Under the pieces are notes generated by a model. The model searched no databases. It was not told the DNA's origin and was given only the letters and a program-made list of their open reading frames with translations. A stretch of 42,713 nucleotides of DNA from Streptococcus sanguinis SK355 (lineage in GTDB: Bacteria > Bacillota > Bacilli > Lactobacillales > Streptococcaceae), in contig NZ_GL890993.1 in assembly GCF_000212855.1 (NCBI RefSeq), positions 2,317,931-2,360,643 on the forward strand. The letters run 5' to 3'. The translations under genes and the position numbers were made by a program. Shown one piece after another: positions 25,292 through 35,247 of the stretch (positions are counted from its first letter, which is position 1; every line of letters starts with the position of its first letter).

Positions 25292-27940
25292 TTAAACCAA
25301 CTTCTTCATCTCATCAATCCGTGCTACTGTCGCATCGTACTTGGCTTGATAGTCGGCTTGTTTGTCACGTTCTTTTTGGACGACTTCTGGTTTAGCATTG
25401 GCTACGAAGCGTTCGTTAGAGAGTTTCTTGCCTACCATATCAAGTTCTTTCTGCCATTTCACTAGCTCTTTTTCGAGACGAGCCAGTTCTTCCTCGATAT
25501 TGAGGAGGTCTGCCAGCGGCAGATAGATTTCTGCTCCTGTAATGATGCTGGACATGACCAGCTCTGGCACGGCAAGGTCTGCTGCGATTTCCAGATGCTC
25601 AGGATTGGTGAAGCGCTTGATGTAGTTGACATTATCCTTGAAGAAGGTTTCCAGCGCACTGTCTGTCGTCTTAATCAAGATGGTAATCGGCTTGCTTGGC
25701 GCCACATTGACCTCAGCTCTGCTATTACGCACCGAACGGATTAGATCTTTGAGGGCTTCCACACCAGCTGCTGCCTCGGCATTTTCAAATTCTGGACGAA
25801 CCACTGGATAAGCCGCTGTCACAATGGTGCCTTCTGAGATTTGTCCAAAGATTTCCTCAGTCACGAAAGGCATGATTGGGTGAAGCAGGCGCAGGATTTG
25901 GTCCAGCGTGTAAAGGAGGACAGAGCGAGTGATGACTTTCTCGTCGTCATTATCGCTGTAAAGCACTTCCTTGGTCAGCTCCACATACCAGTCGGCAAAT
26001 TCATCCCAAATGAAGTTGTAGAGGATATGACCAGCCACACCGAACTCAAACTTGTCGAAGTTCTCAGTCACCTTGCCAATGGTTTCATTGAGATTGTGGA
26101 GAATCCAGCGGTCAGTAACATTACCAGCTTGACCAGACGCCACCTGAGCGACATTCTCACGCGCCGCATCCAGCGTCAAACCTTCATTGTTCATGAGGAT
26201 GTAGCGGGAAATGTTCCAGATCTTGTTGATGAAGTTCCATGAAGCATCCATTTTCTCATAAGAGAAACGGACGTCTTGTCCTGGCGCAGAGCCGTTTGAA
26301 AGGAACCAACGCAGGGCGTCAGCACCGTATTTATCAATGACATCCATCGGATCAATCCCGTTCCCAAGAGACTTGGACATCTTGCGACCTTCCTCATCCC
26401 GAATCAAACCGTGAATCAGAACGTTTTGGAACGGCTGACGGTCAGTGAACTCCAAGGATTGGAAGATCATACGAGATACCCAGAAGAAGATGATGTCGTA
26501 ACCTGTTACCAAGGTTGAAGTTGGGAAGTAACGCTTAAAGTCTTCTGAGTCGACATCAGGCCAGCCCATGGTTGAGAAGGGCCAAAGGGCAGAACTGAAC
26601 CAAGTATCGAGTACATCTTCGTCCTGAGTCCAACCATCGCCTTCCGGCGCTTCTTCGCCCACATAGATTTCACCTTCAGCATTGTACCAAGCTGGGATTT
26701 GGTGACCCCACCAGAGCTGACGAGAGATAACCCAGTCGTGGACGTTTTCCATCCATTGAAGGAAGGTATCGTTGAAGCGTGGCGGGTAAAATTCTACCTT
26801 GTCATCTGTTGCTTGGTTGGCAATGGCATTCTTAGCCAATTGGTCCATCTTGACGAACCACTGAGTAGACAGACGCGGCTCAACCATAACACCAGTCCGT
26901 TCTGAGTGGCCAACGCTGTGGACGCGTTTTTCAATTTTAACAAGGGCGCTGATTTCTTCCAGTTTCTTGACAACAGCTTTGCGAGCTTCAAAACGGTCCA
27001 TACCCGCAAAGTCGAAGGCCAAGTCATTCATGGTTCCGTCATCGTTCATCACGTTGACTTGTGGCAAGTTATGGCGTTGACCAACCAAGAAGTCGTTTGG
27101 ATCGTGGGCCGGCGTGATTTTCACGACACCAGTCCCAAACTCAGGATCTGCGTGTTCGTCCGCCACGATTGGGATTAGTTTATTAGCGATTGGCAGGATA
27201 ACGTTTTGGCCAATCAAGTCCTTGTAGCGTGGGTCTTCTGGATTGACCGCAACGGCCACATCTCCAAACATAGTCTCAGGACGAGTGGTCGCCACTTCAA
27301 GGGCGCGTGAACCGTCTTCCAGCATGTAGTTCATGTGGTAGAAGGCACCTTCGACATCCTTGTGAATGACCTCGATATCAGAAAGAGCTGTGCGAGCTGC
27401 TGGGTCCCAGTTGATGATAAACTCACCACGATAGATCCAGCCTTTCTTGTAAAGCTCGACAAAAACCTTGCGAACGGCTTTTGACAGACCTTCATCAAGA
27501 GTGAAACGCTCACGAGAATAGTCCACAGAGAGGCCCATCTTGCCCCATTGTTCCTTGATAGTTGTCGCGTATTCGTCTTTCCATTCCCAGACTTTATCGA
27601 GGAATTTCTCACGACCGAGGTCATATCGGGAAATGCCTTGCTCCCGCAAGCGCTCCTCGACCTTAGCCTGCGTGGCAATCCCCGCGTGGTCCATCCCTGG
27701 CAGCCAAAGCGTATCAAAGCCTTGCATGCGCTTCTGACGGATGATAATATCCTGCAAGGTCGTATCCCAAGCGTGACCAAGGTGAAGTTTACCAGTCACG
27801 TTTGGTGGTGGAATCACAATCGAATAAGGCTTAGCCTTTTGATCTCCTGAAGGCTTGAAAACATCAGCCTCAAGCCATTTTTGGTAACGACCAGCCTCAA
27901 CCTCGGCTGGATTGTATTTAGGTGAAAGTTGTTTAGACAT
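25292..27940 (-). CDS. valS: Valyl-tRNA synthetase
   Basis: Class I synthetase charging tRNA-Val. The 882 residues show HLGH (the HIGH motif) in the N-terminal part, the CP1 editing domain, KMSKS ([10 protein letters not shown]) and a C-terminal coiled-coil arm rich in Lys and Glu. AAAGGAG is placed directly after the stop of the upstream membrane-protein gene. It is the last gene of a T-box-controlled transcript and ends at a strong terminator. Foreign-looking AT-rich genes lie on both sides. Confidence 0.97.
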   Translation of the reverse strand: MSKQLSPKYNPAEVEAGRYQKWLEADVFKPSGDQKAKPYSIVIPPPNVTGKLHLGHAWDTTLQDIIIRQKRMQGFDTLWLPGMDHAGIATQAKVEERLREQGISRYDLGREKFLDKVWEWKDEYATTIKEQWGKMGLSVDYSRERFTLDEGLSKAVRKVFVELYKKGWIYRGEFIINWDPAARTALSDIEVIHKDVEGAFYHMNYMLEDGSRALEVATTRPETMFGDVAVAVNPEDPRYKDLIGQNVILPIANKLIPIVADEHADPEFGTGVVKITPAHDPNDFLVGQRHNLPQVNVMNDDGTMNDLAFDFAGMDRFEARKAVVKKLEEISALVKIEKRVHSVGHSERTGVMVEPRLSTQWFVKMDQLAKNAIANQATDDKVEFYPPRFNDTFLQWMENVHDWVISRQLWWGHQIPAWYNAEGEIYVGEEAPEGDGWTQDEDVLDTWFSSALWPFSTMGWPDVDSEDFKRYFPTSTLVTGYDIIFFWVSRMIFQSLEFTDRQPFQNVLIHGLIRDEEGRKMSKSLGNGIDPMDVIDKYGADALRWFLSNGSAPGQDVRFSYEKMDASWNFINKIWNISRYILMNNEGLTLDAARENVAQVASGQAGNVTDRWILHNLNETIGKVTENFDKFEFGVAGHILYNFIWDEFADWYVELTKEVLYSDNDDEKVITRSVLLYTLDQILRLLHPIMPFVTEEIFGQISEGTIVTAAYPVVRPEFENAEAAAGVEALKDLIRSVRNSRAEVNVAPSKPITILIKTTDSALETFFKDNVNYIKRFTNPEHLEIAADLAVPELVMSSIITGAEIYLPLADLLNIEEELARLEKELVKWQKELDMVGKKLSNERFVANAKPEVVQKERDKQADYQAKYDATVARIDEMKKLV

Positions 27941-27952
27941 GTGTATTCTCCT

Positions 27953-28990
27953 TTAATTTAGCATTCTTAAAACTAGTTTTGAAATCCGTTTTTTATTCTT
28001 CAAAAAGCAATAAAATTGTATTGGGTGTTGGAATTTATTGGGTTGATTTTTATTAACTAATTTCTTTTTTAACTTTCTACGTTTCTTTTCTAGTGATTCT
28101 AAATTTATTTTTCTGTTATCAAAACTATAAGCTTTGGATTCTAAGCGTATTATATCATTATTAAGCCTAATAGCTTTCCTATTATTTACCGAAGGTTTTT
28201 TTAGATATCGTTCTATTGCTCTTATATAATCATCTTCTATTCGATTTGATATCAATAAAAGGTAAAAAAATTCATAAATACAAATTGGTAGAAAAGATAT
28301 AGAAGCAATTGAAGTATTTTTTAGCAAATCCATATAGATAATACCTATTGACAAATTAACTAAGTATGGAGTGACAAAAAAGATAATAAAGAACCACATC
28401 TTTTCTTTATCATTTCTAGATGGATTTATTCTTAGAGCATCAATAACAAAACCTTGTAATATAATAGCTAATATTGACAAAGTTAATAGACCCAGTGCCA
28501 CCTGAGACCACAAATTATGTGTCAAATCCTTAGCTACTAAATAGGACAAATAGAGAGTAAAGACACCTAAAAATATTTGGACTATTCTCAACAAAACTGT
28601 GGAATATTGAAACTTAGGCTCTTGTTTTCTTCTTTCCCAATCATATTTTAATAGTAATTCTAAAAAATAAATAGTGTCCTCATATTTACCATCTGCGATA
28701 CTATCCCAAATATGACCATCTTTCATAAAATATGGTTTTGTGTTTTTTATTTCTAGATTGTAACCATAGGGATTGATCTGACTCTTTAATCTTGCCAGAA
28801 CACCCTCATGGCTTGAGGATCCTTGAAGCTCTTCAATAATATTTTCAATCTTATTCCTCCACTCAGATCGTTCTCCAGTAATATAATCGAGCTGATTTCT
28901 TTTACTATTATTAAGAAACACTAAAATCGCACTTAATATCGCCCCTAAGCCTGCACCGCTAAGTAGAGTAATAATCTGGCTTGCTTCCAA
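27953..28990 (-). CDS. Uncharacterised membrane protein in the valS operon
   Basis: 345 residues, no recognised family. A membrane helix at the N-terminus (about 7-27) is followed by a soluble helical region (about 28-125), then four hydrophobic segments (about 130-155, 160-182, 195-220, 225-250), and a strongly basic C-terminal tail (ESLEKKRRKLKKKLVNK). The start is a TTG with GAGGTGAG upstream. It lies between an acetyltransferase gene and valS, its stop is immediately followed by the valS ribosome-binding site, and no promoter is seen, so it should be made from the T-box transcript. It is far more AT-rich than its neighbours, a sign of recent acquisition. The arrangement of an N-terminal anchor plus further helices resembles abortive-infection membrane effectors, but that is only a guess. 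Confidence 0.75.
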   Translation of the reverse strand: MEASQIITLLSGAGLGAILSAILVFLNNSKRNQLDYITGERSEWRNKIENIIEELQGSSSHEGVLARLKSQINPYGYNLEIKNTKPYFMKDGHIWDSIADGKYEDTIYFLELLLKYDWERRKQEPKFQYSTVLLRIVQIFLGVFTLYLSYLVAKDLTHNLWSQVALGLLTLSILAIILQGFVIDALRINPSRNDKEKMWFFIIFFVTPYLVNLSIGIIYMDLLKNTSIASISFLPICIYEFFYLLLISNRIEDDYIRAIERYLKKPSVNNRKAIRLNNDIIRLESKAYSFDNRKINLESLEKKRRKLKKKLVNKNQPNKFQHPIQFYCFLKNKKRISKLVLRMLN

Positions 28991-29030
28991 TTTTTCTCAC
29001 CTCACTTTTGAAAATCAATAAACCAAACTG

Positions 29031-29045
29031 TTCGAAATTTTCGAA
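29031..29045. repeat. 15-base palindrome between acetyltransferase and membrane-protein genes
   Basis: TTCGAAATTTTCGAA, two 7-base arms around one base, in the 59-base gap between the two genes. It may mark an insertion junction or bind a protein. Confidence 0.4.
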
Positions 29046-29049
29046 TGGT

Positions 29050-29619
29050 TCAACTACCATTTTTTTCCTCCCACTCACTCCTCAGCAATCCATATATCAA
29101 ACCGTCACAGCGATTGCCTTGGGCATCTTTGCGGTCTCGGATGCGAGCTTCAAGGGTGAAGCCAAGTTTCTCTGCGACTCTTTGACTTTGAACATTGTAG
29201 CCAAAGCAAGTCAGCTCAATCTTATGAAGACCTAGTTCTTTAAAAGCTAGGTCAATCAAGGCACGCGCTGCTTCGGGCACATAACCACGTCCCCAATAGT
29301 CTGGGTGTAAGGTATAGCCAATCTCCAGCACATCGTCTTCGTGCCGATGGTTGAAATCGACAGAGCCGATGACCTTATCAGTTCCTTTAGCGACAATCCC
29401 ATAACCTGCTGGGAGATTTTCCTTTTGATTGCGTTCAGGAAGGATATGCTCCAGATAATAAATCTCATCCTCCAAGGTCTTGACGGGCGGAAAGCCTGCT
29501 GGGTAGGAAACTTCTGGCCTACTGGCATAGTCAAAAATATCCACAACATCAGCCACGGTGCGGACTCGTAACACGAGCCGTTCTGTTTCGATTCGTTCTG
29601 GCAACTCTGCTCTTGTCAT
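29050..29619 (-). CDS. GNAT acetyltransferase, RimJ/RimL type
   Basis: An acetyltransferase of 189 residues from the ATG at 29619. It has the RimJ/RimL start (IETERLVLR), the acetyl-CoA loop PDYWGRGYVPEAARALIDL and the tail NVQSQRVAEKLGFTLEAR. It may acetylate a protein N-terminus or a small molecule. GGGAGG lies very close to the ATG, so a slightly later start is possible; the frame stays open to 29697 but that overlaps the T-box terminator and is rejected. It is the first gene after the T-box, ahead of the membrane protein and valS. Confidence 0.88.
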   Translation of the reverse strand: MTRAELPERIETERLVLRVRTVADVVDIFDYASRPEVSYPAGFPPVKTLEDEIYYLEHILPERNQKENLPAGYGIVAKGTDKVIGSVDFNHRHEDDVLEIGYTLHPDYWGRGYVPEAARALIDLAFKELGLHKIELTCFGYNVQSQRVAEKLGFTLEARIRDRKDAQGNRCDGLIYGLLRSEWEEKNGS

Positions 29620-29637
29620 TCCTCCCTCGCTTTCTAC

Positions 29638-29672
29638 AAAAAATCGCCCCTGCCATATCCATGACAGGGACG
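29638..29672 (-). terminator. T-box intrinsic terminator
   Basis: On the minus strand CGTCCCTGTC pairs with GGCAGGGGCG (wobble pairs included) and is followed by ATTTTTT. Formation of the alternative antiterminator would use the T-box sequence just upstream. Confidence 0.9.
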
Positions 29673-29926
29673 AATCAATATCCGCGGTACCACCCAATTT
29701 CGGGCAGTTGCCCGCAACTTTTCTCTTCTTCTTTCTCTTTTATGACGTCGTTAAGTCGCTTTGGCATACGCTAGTATAGCCTGCAGCTCCTTTCCTAGTC
29801 CTAAAAGGAAACAAAAAGACACTTTTATTTCAATTTTTCATCTCATCAGCAACCAGCTTTGAAACATTTGTGGACTTCTCAGCGCCGCCACTTTCTGTAA
29901 AATGCTTGACTCAAAACACCTCTGAT
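29638..29926 (-). promoter_or_regulatory. T-box riboswitch leader of the acetyltransferase-valS operon
   Basis: The T-box sequence TGGGTGGTACCGCG is at 29683-29696 on the minus strand, followed by the intrinsic terminator. Stem I begins with TTCATCAG and closes with CTGATGAG (around 29840-29925). T-boxes bind uncharged tRNA at a specifier codon and at the T-box, allowing readthrough when charging is low. valS downstream predicts a valine codon; a GTT is present on the 3' side of stem I (29851-29853), but I could not fold the stem well enough to prove it is the specifier. Confidence 0.92.
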
Positions 29927-29932
29927 GAACTT

Positions 29933-29961
29933 ATTCTAACACCTTTCCAGTGAAAAATCAA
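29933..29961 (-). promoter_or_regulatory. Promoter of the T-box transcript
   Basis: On the minus strand TTGATT (29956-29961) and TAGAAT (29933-29938) are 17 bases apart. The -35 box overlaps the stop codon of the DUF1912 gene. Confidence 0.8.
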
Positions 29962-30212
29962 TAATTTCTCTCCCCCAAAAGTCCGTCAGGTAGGTCGTGG
30001 AATCCTTTGCCCGCCTGATAGTTAGCGAATTTCCCCAAAAGAAACTGATAGGCATCGATACGGCTTTCATAGCGAATGGCTGCTTCCTTAGCTCGCTCGT
30101 CCTGGTCTGCCTCGTAGACTGCCTGACTCTCCTTGAGGGCCATCTCGTTAATCATGACCTGGGTCTTGACCCAAGCTTCAAAGTCCTGTAAAAATTCTTG
30201 TTCGTAACTCAT
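29958..30212 (-). CDS. DUF1912 family protein
   Basis: A small soluble protein of 84 residues from the ATG at 30212 (SYEQEFLQDFEAWVKTQ). It is highly helical and charged, with no membrane segment or known motif; it resembles the short streptococcal DUF1912 family, whose function is unknown. An upstream GTG at 30221 is less likely. It is the third gene of a unit with DUF438 and DUF1858 proteins. Confidence 0.8.
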   Translation of the reverse strand: MSYEQEFLQDFEAWVKTQVMINEMALKESQAVYEADQDERAKEAAIRYESRIDAYQFLLGKFANYQAGKGFHDLPDGLLGERNY

Positions 30213-30238
30213 TTTTCTCACTTTCTAACTGCAAATAC

Positions 30239-31600
30239 CTAGTCCAAATCTCGGTAAAAATCACTGTCAATATCACGGAAGGGCTGAATGTCCTGTACAT
30301 ACTCCAGCACCCCCTGAAATTCACCGGCCTCATCCCGCACCGCCGCATAAGTCACATGGACAAACTTGCCCCGCGATTCCGACTTGAACCACATCTCAAA
30401 CTTGTCCCGCTCTCCCTCACGCAAAGCCTTGAAAATCCGCCGCACCTTGTCTAAAAACTTGGGCGGGTGACAGAGCTCGACATTGCGCCCTATCTGGGAC
30501 GGTGTCCTCTTGAAAATCATCTCGTCTGCCGGCACGCTGTCATTATAATACTGGAAAATATCGTCCTTATTGACAAAGGTAATCTCCATGGGCAGATGGT
30601 CCAAAATCAGATTGGCCTCCGCCACTGACAGATAGCCATGACCAAAAGGCTGTTGTGAGTCCCGATTAAAGGTTTGCTCCTTCTTTTCCTTGGGCTTAAA
30701 GGAAATGGTGACCTGACCATCCGGCGTATCAATGACCTGCTGAAACCTGCCATCACTAGTCTGTTCTATACTGGCTGGCGCTTCGCTTCCTTCATCAGCA
30801 GCATCCCCAGCTTCCTCCTCCGAGAATGAGTGACGCGCAGGAATCCATTTCTCTGTCGGCTTGATGATGGCATAGCCATAAGAATCGCTCTCATCAGCAA
30901 TCTTGAGCCAGTCATCCTGAGTAAAGGACTCGAGGAGAATCATGAGAAGAATGGACTCTTCCTTGAAAATCATAGCTTCAAACTCAGCAGCAAAAGTCTC
31001 AAACTTGTCCTTGACTTCTTGAATCGAAGTATCAGGCAGCTGCTCTGCAGCAATCTTAGCCTCTTGGAAAAGGTCCCGAATCTGATCATCTACCCCCCAC
31101 ATGACCTTGGGCGGCGAATCGTGACCGTAGCTCTCCATGATAGGAAACATAAGCTCTTCCTTGCGCTGATAGTGGATATCAAACTGCCCCACCAAACCCA
31201 GCTGGCGCTGGAGTCCCTTGCGGATTTCAGGGAGAAGCTCCTCATCTTCTGTGCTTTCATAGGTGGATAGGAGCCTACGAACTCGCATAAGGGCAGCCCG
31301 CAGCGCTAGATTTTCCTGCTTGAAGACCTGAACAGGATGGCCTGGATGGTCGGTATCAGCCACCTCCACATCCTGAATGGCACCTTTAAAGAGATTGGCA
31401 TGGACATTGCAGAGAGACATGACATCTTCAAAGGTCACTCCCGTATCCGAGTTCATCAGCTCATGCTCCATCAGGCTGATTTCGATAGCGGACACACCCG
31501 CAAAATGCTCATTGAAGAGCTCCTGAACAGATTCTGCAGAAGCTCCATTATGTAGGTCCAGCAAGATTGACTTGAGGACTTCAATGCGTTCAGTAGCCAT
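30239..31600 (-). CDS. DUF438 / hemerythrin / PAS domain protein
   Basis: A 453-residue cytoplasmic protein. The N-terminal DUF438 (about 1-80) is followed by a hemerythrin-like HHE bundle (His-rich segments around 84-200, for example HPGHPVQVFKQEN and DIHYQRKEELMFP) expected to hold a di-iron centre, an acidic linker (about 255-280) and a C-terminal PAS domain (about 325-445, FVNKDDIFQYYND). Such proteins probably sense or handle oxygen, nitric oxide or iron. The ATG follows the DUF1858 stop by 2 bases, so the two are coupled. The signal and output are unknown. Confidence 0.88.
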   Translation of the reverse strand: MATERIEVLKSILLDLHNGASAESVQELFNEHFAGVSAIEISLMEHELMNSDTGVTFEDVMSLCNVHANLFKGAIQDVEVADTDHPGHPVQVFKQENLALRAALMRVRRLLSTYESTEDEELLPEIRKGLQRQLGLVGQFDIHYQRKEELMFPIMESYGHDSPPKVMWGVDDQIRDLFQEAKIAAEQLPDTSIQEVKDKFETFAAEFEAMIFKEESILLMILLESFTQDDWLKIADESDSYGYAIIKPTEKWIPARHSFSEEEAGDAADEGSEAPASIEQTSDGRFQQVIDTPDGQVTISFKPKEKKEQTFNRDSQQPFGHGYLSVAEANLILDHLPMEITFVNKDDIFQYYNDSVPADEMIFKRTPSQIGRNVELCHPPKFLDKVRRIFKALREGERDKFEMWFKSESRGKFVHVTYAAVRDEAGEFQGVLEYVQDIQPFRDIDSDFYRDLD

Positions 31601-31602
31601 GC

Positions 31603-31833
31603 CTAAATCCCCACCACTTCATAGCCATTTAATTCTAGGGTTTGCTTGATTTTATTCAGGTCAATTCCATTCATGGCAGCTCCTTTTTTGATAGAAACCA
31701 CGCGCCCGACTGTATTACGCATGACAGGATTGGCCAGAGGCGTAAAGCCCAACTCGACCAAAACTTCTAAAACTTCAGGCTGCTTCTCAATCACTTCTGC
31801 CACTGGGATAGACAAATCAATCACATTATCCAT
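31603..31833 (-). CDS. DUF1858 domain protein
   Basis: A 76-residue protein made of one DUF1858 domain (ISIxxxIPVAEVIEKQPEVLEVLVELGF-type helix pair), related to the N-terminal domain of ScdA/YtfE-type iron-centre repair proteins. Unlike ScdA, it is a separate small protein here, followed directly by the DUF438-hemerythrin gene, so the two may act together. GAGGGAG precedes the ATG. Confidence 0.85.
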   Translation of the reverse strand: MDNVIDLSIPVAEVIEKQPEVLEVLVELGFTPLANPVMRNTVGRVVSIKKGAAMNGIDLNKIKQTLELNGYEVVGI

Positions 31834-31862
31834 AGCTGCTCCCTCGTCGTCATTTTTCTACA

Positions 31863-31892
31863 ATTATACCATAAAAAAGCTATCAGACCCAA
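31863..31892 (-). promoter_or_regulatory. Promoter of the DUF1858-DUF438-DUF1912 operon
   Basis: On the minus strand TTGGGT (31887-31892) and TATAAT (31863-31868) are 18 bases apart, with an extended TG before the -10 box. Confidence 0.75.
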
Positions 31893-32086
31893 AGCAAAAA
31901 AGTGAGAGAGATTACTCCTCTTATGCTTGTTCAAAAGAAATGGAATGGCGAATGAAGATAGACATGATGATAGACTTCTGCCTTCCATTATTGCCTCAGG
32001 CAACGATAAGAAAATATGAAGCACATTGCTTCGACTTTTTTCCCTTTTGTGATAAGCTAAGATTAGTGAATTGAGAGGGTTTTCGT

Positions 32087-33514
32087 ATGTATCTTGCAGA
32101 CTTAATGGAAAAGAGTGAAGCGGGGCAGTTTATTGTCCTGTCTTATTTACAGCAGCATTCTACATCCAGTTTGAAGGCCGTCATGTCAGAAACAGGCTTC
32201 TCGAAAGCAACCTTGACCAAGTACATTAGCCTGATTAACGACAAGGCTGTAGGCCATCATGCAACCTTATCCATCCAGCTTCAGGACGAAACGCTCAGTC
32301 TGTCCATCGGACCTGATACCAAGGGACGGGACATTCGCAGACTCTTTTTGGACAATGCCGTCAAATACCAGATTTTAAACTACTTGCTCTATCATCAGCA
32401 GTTTTTAGCCCATCAATTAGCTCAGGAACTGATGATCAGTGAAGCAACCCTCGGCCGCCATATATCTGGTCTAAATCAGATTTTATCAGAGTTTGATATT
32501 TCTATCCAAAATGGTCGCTTGAAAGGGCCTGAGCATCAAATTCGCTATTTTTATTTCTGCCTCTTTCGCAAGGTCTGGTCCAGCCAAGATTGGGAAAAGG
32601 AACTTCAAAAATCAGAAAGAAGGAAGGAAGTTGCCGTCTTAGAAGAACTCTGTGGAGCTCAACTCTCTCAAGGTCAGCGATTGGACTTGGCCCTTTGGGC
32701 ACATATCACCCAACAGCGCCTAAGAGTCAATGCCTGTCAATTCCAAAACATTGAGCAGAAAATGCAGGGCTATTTTGAAAACATCTTCTATCAACGCTTG
32801 CATCGCCGAACAAATGATTTCTTTGCTGGACAGCACATCACACTAAGTCAGGAAGACGGAGAAATGATGATTTTCTTTTCATTTCTGCTTTCCCATCGGA
32901 TTCTGCCTTTGCACACCATGGAGTATATACTGGGCTTTGGCGGTGAAATTGCCAGTCTGATTACGCAACTGATTCAAGAGATGAAGTCTCAAGACTTGCT
33001 AGGTGACTACATTGAAGACCAAGTGACCTACGAACTCAGTCAGCTCTGTGCCCGTGTCTTTCTTTTTCGAGGCTATCTCTTGCAAGACAAATACAAGCAC
33101 AATCTGGAATTGCGCCATCCTTACTTATGGAGCGAATACGATTATCGACCAGTGGCAGACACTATTTTTAGCAAACTGCCTATTTTCCAACAGGGAACAT
33201 CTCTGGATAAAAAGGTTTTATGGGAATGGCTCCAGCTGATGGAGTACATTGCTGAAAACGACGGTCAAATCATCAAGATAGGAATGGACTTGACAGATAG
33301 CTTTATCGTTGTTTCCAGGATGACGGCCATTTTAAGGCGGTATTTAGAGTACAATCGCTTTATTACGATTGAATCCTACGACCTTACCAGAAATTATGAC
33401 CTCATCATCACAAACAATCCTATTCGTCAGGCCCAGCAGGTTCCTATCTATTATTTAAAAAATGACTTGGATTTGGAAGATTTGGCACAAATCCGTCACA
33501 TGATATTTCATTAA
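32087..33514 (+). CDS. Mga-family transcriptional regulator
   Basis: A 475-residue regulator. The N-terminal third has two helix-turn-helix regions (about 18-60 and 105-145, the latter containing LAQELMISEATLGRHI), followed by PRD-like helical domains and a C-terminal EIIB-like region (YNRFITIESYDLTRNYDLIITNN), the layout of Mga and MgaSpn. Phosphorylation of PRD His residues by the PTS could link it to sugar supply. It lies upstream of glpK in the same direction, separated by a terminator and a promoter, so a role in glycerol control is possible but unproven. GAGAGGG precedes the ATG. Confidence 0.85.
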   Translation: MYLADLMEKSEAGQFIVLSYLQQHSTSSLKAVMSETGFSKATLTKYISLINDKAVGHHATLSIQLQDETLSLSIGPDTKGRDIRRLFLDNAVKYQILNYLLYHQQFLAHQLAQELMISEATLGRHISGLNQILSEFDISIQNGRLKGPEHQIRYFYFCLFRKVWSSQDWEKELQKSERRKEVAVLEELCGAQLSQGQRLDLALWAHITQQRLRVNACQFQNIEQKMQGYFENIFYQRLHRRTNDFFAGQHITLSQEDGEMMIFFSFLLSHRILPLHTMEYILGFGGEIASLITQLIQEMKSQDLLGDYIEDQVTYELSQLCARVFLFRGYLLQDKYKHNLELRHPYLWSEYDYRPVADTIFSKLPIFQQGTSLDKKVLWEWLQLMEYIAENDGQIIKIGMDLTDSFIVVSRMTAILRRYLEYNRFITIESYDLTRNYDLIITNNPIRQAQQVPIYYLKNDLDLEDLAQIRHMIFH

Positions 33515-33545
33515 GAAACTTGGAGAAATCCAGGTTTCTTTGTGA
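33513..33545 (+). terminator. Terminator of the Mga-like gene
   Basis: AAGAAACTTGGA (33513-33524) pairs with TCCAGGTTTCTT (33529-33540) with one wobble pair, followed by a T-rich stretch. Confidence 0.8.
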
Positions 33546-33575
33546 TTTTCGCACAATCTCCTCAGATTTTTTTAA

Positions 33576-35180
<1,605 letters not shown>

Positions 35181-35247
35181 TACTGATTCATATTTTGATA
35201 ATCCAGTCAGTAGAAGCATGAAATGACTAAGTTAGAAAGTGTGTATT

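Noticed and set aside
29619..29697. Upstream extension of the acetyltransferase to 29697
   Set aside because: It would run through the T-box terminator and antiterminator; the ATG at 29619 is more credible.
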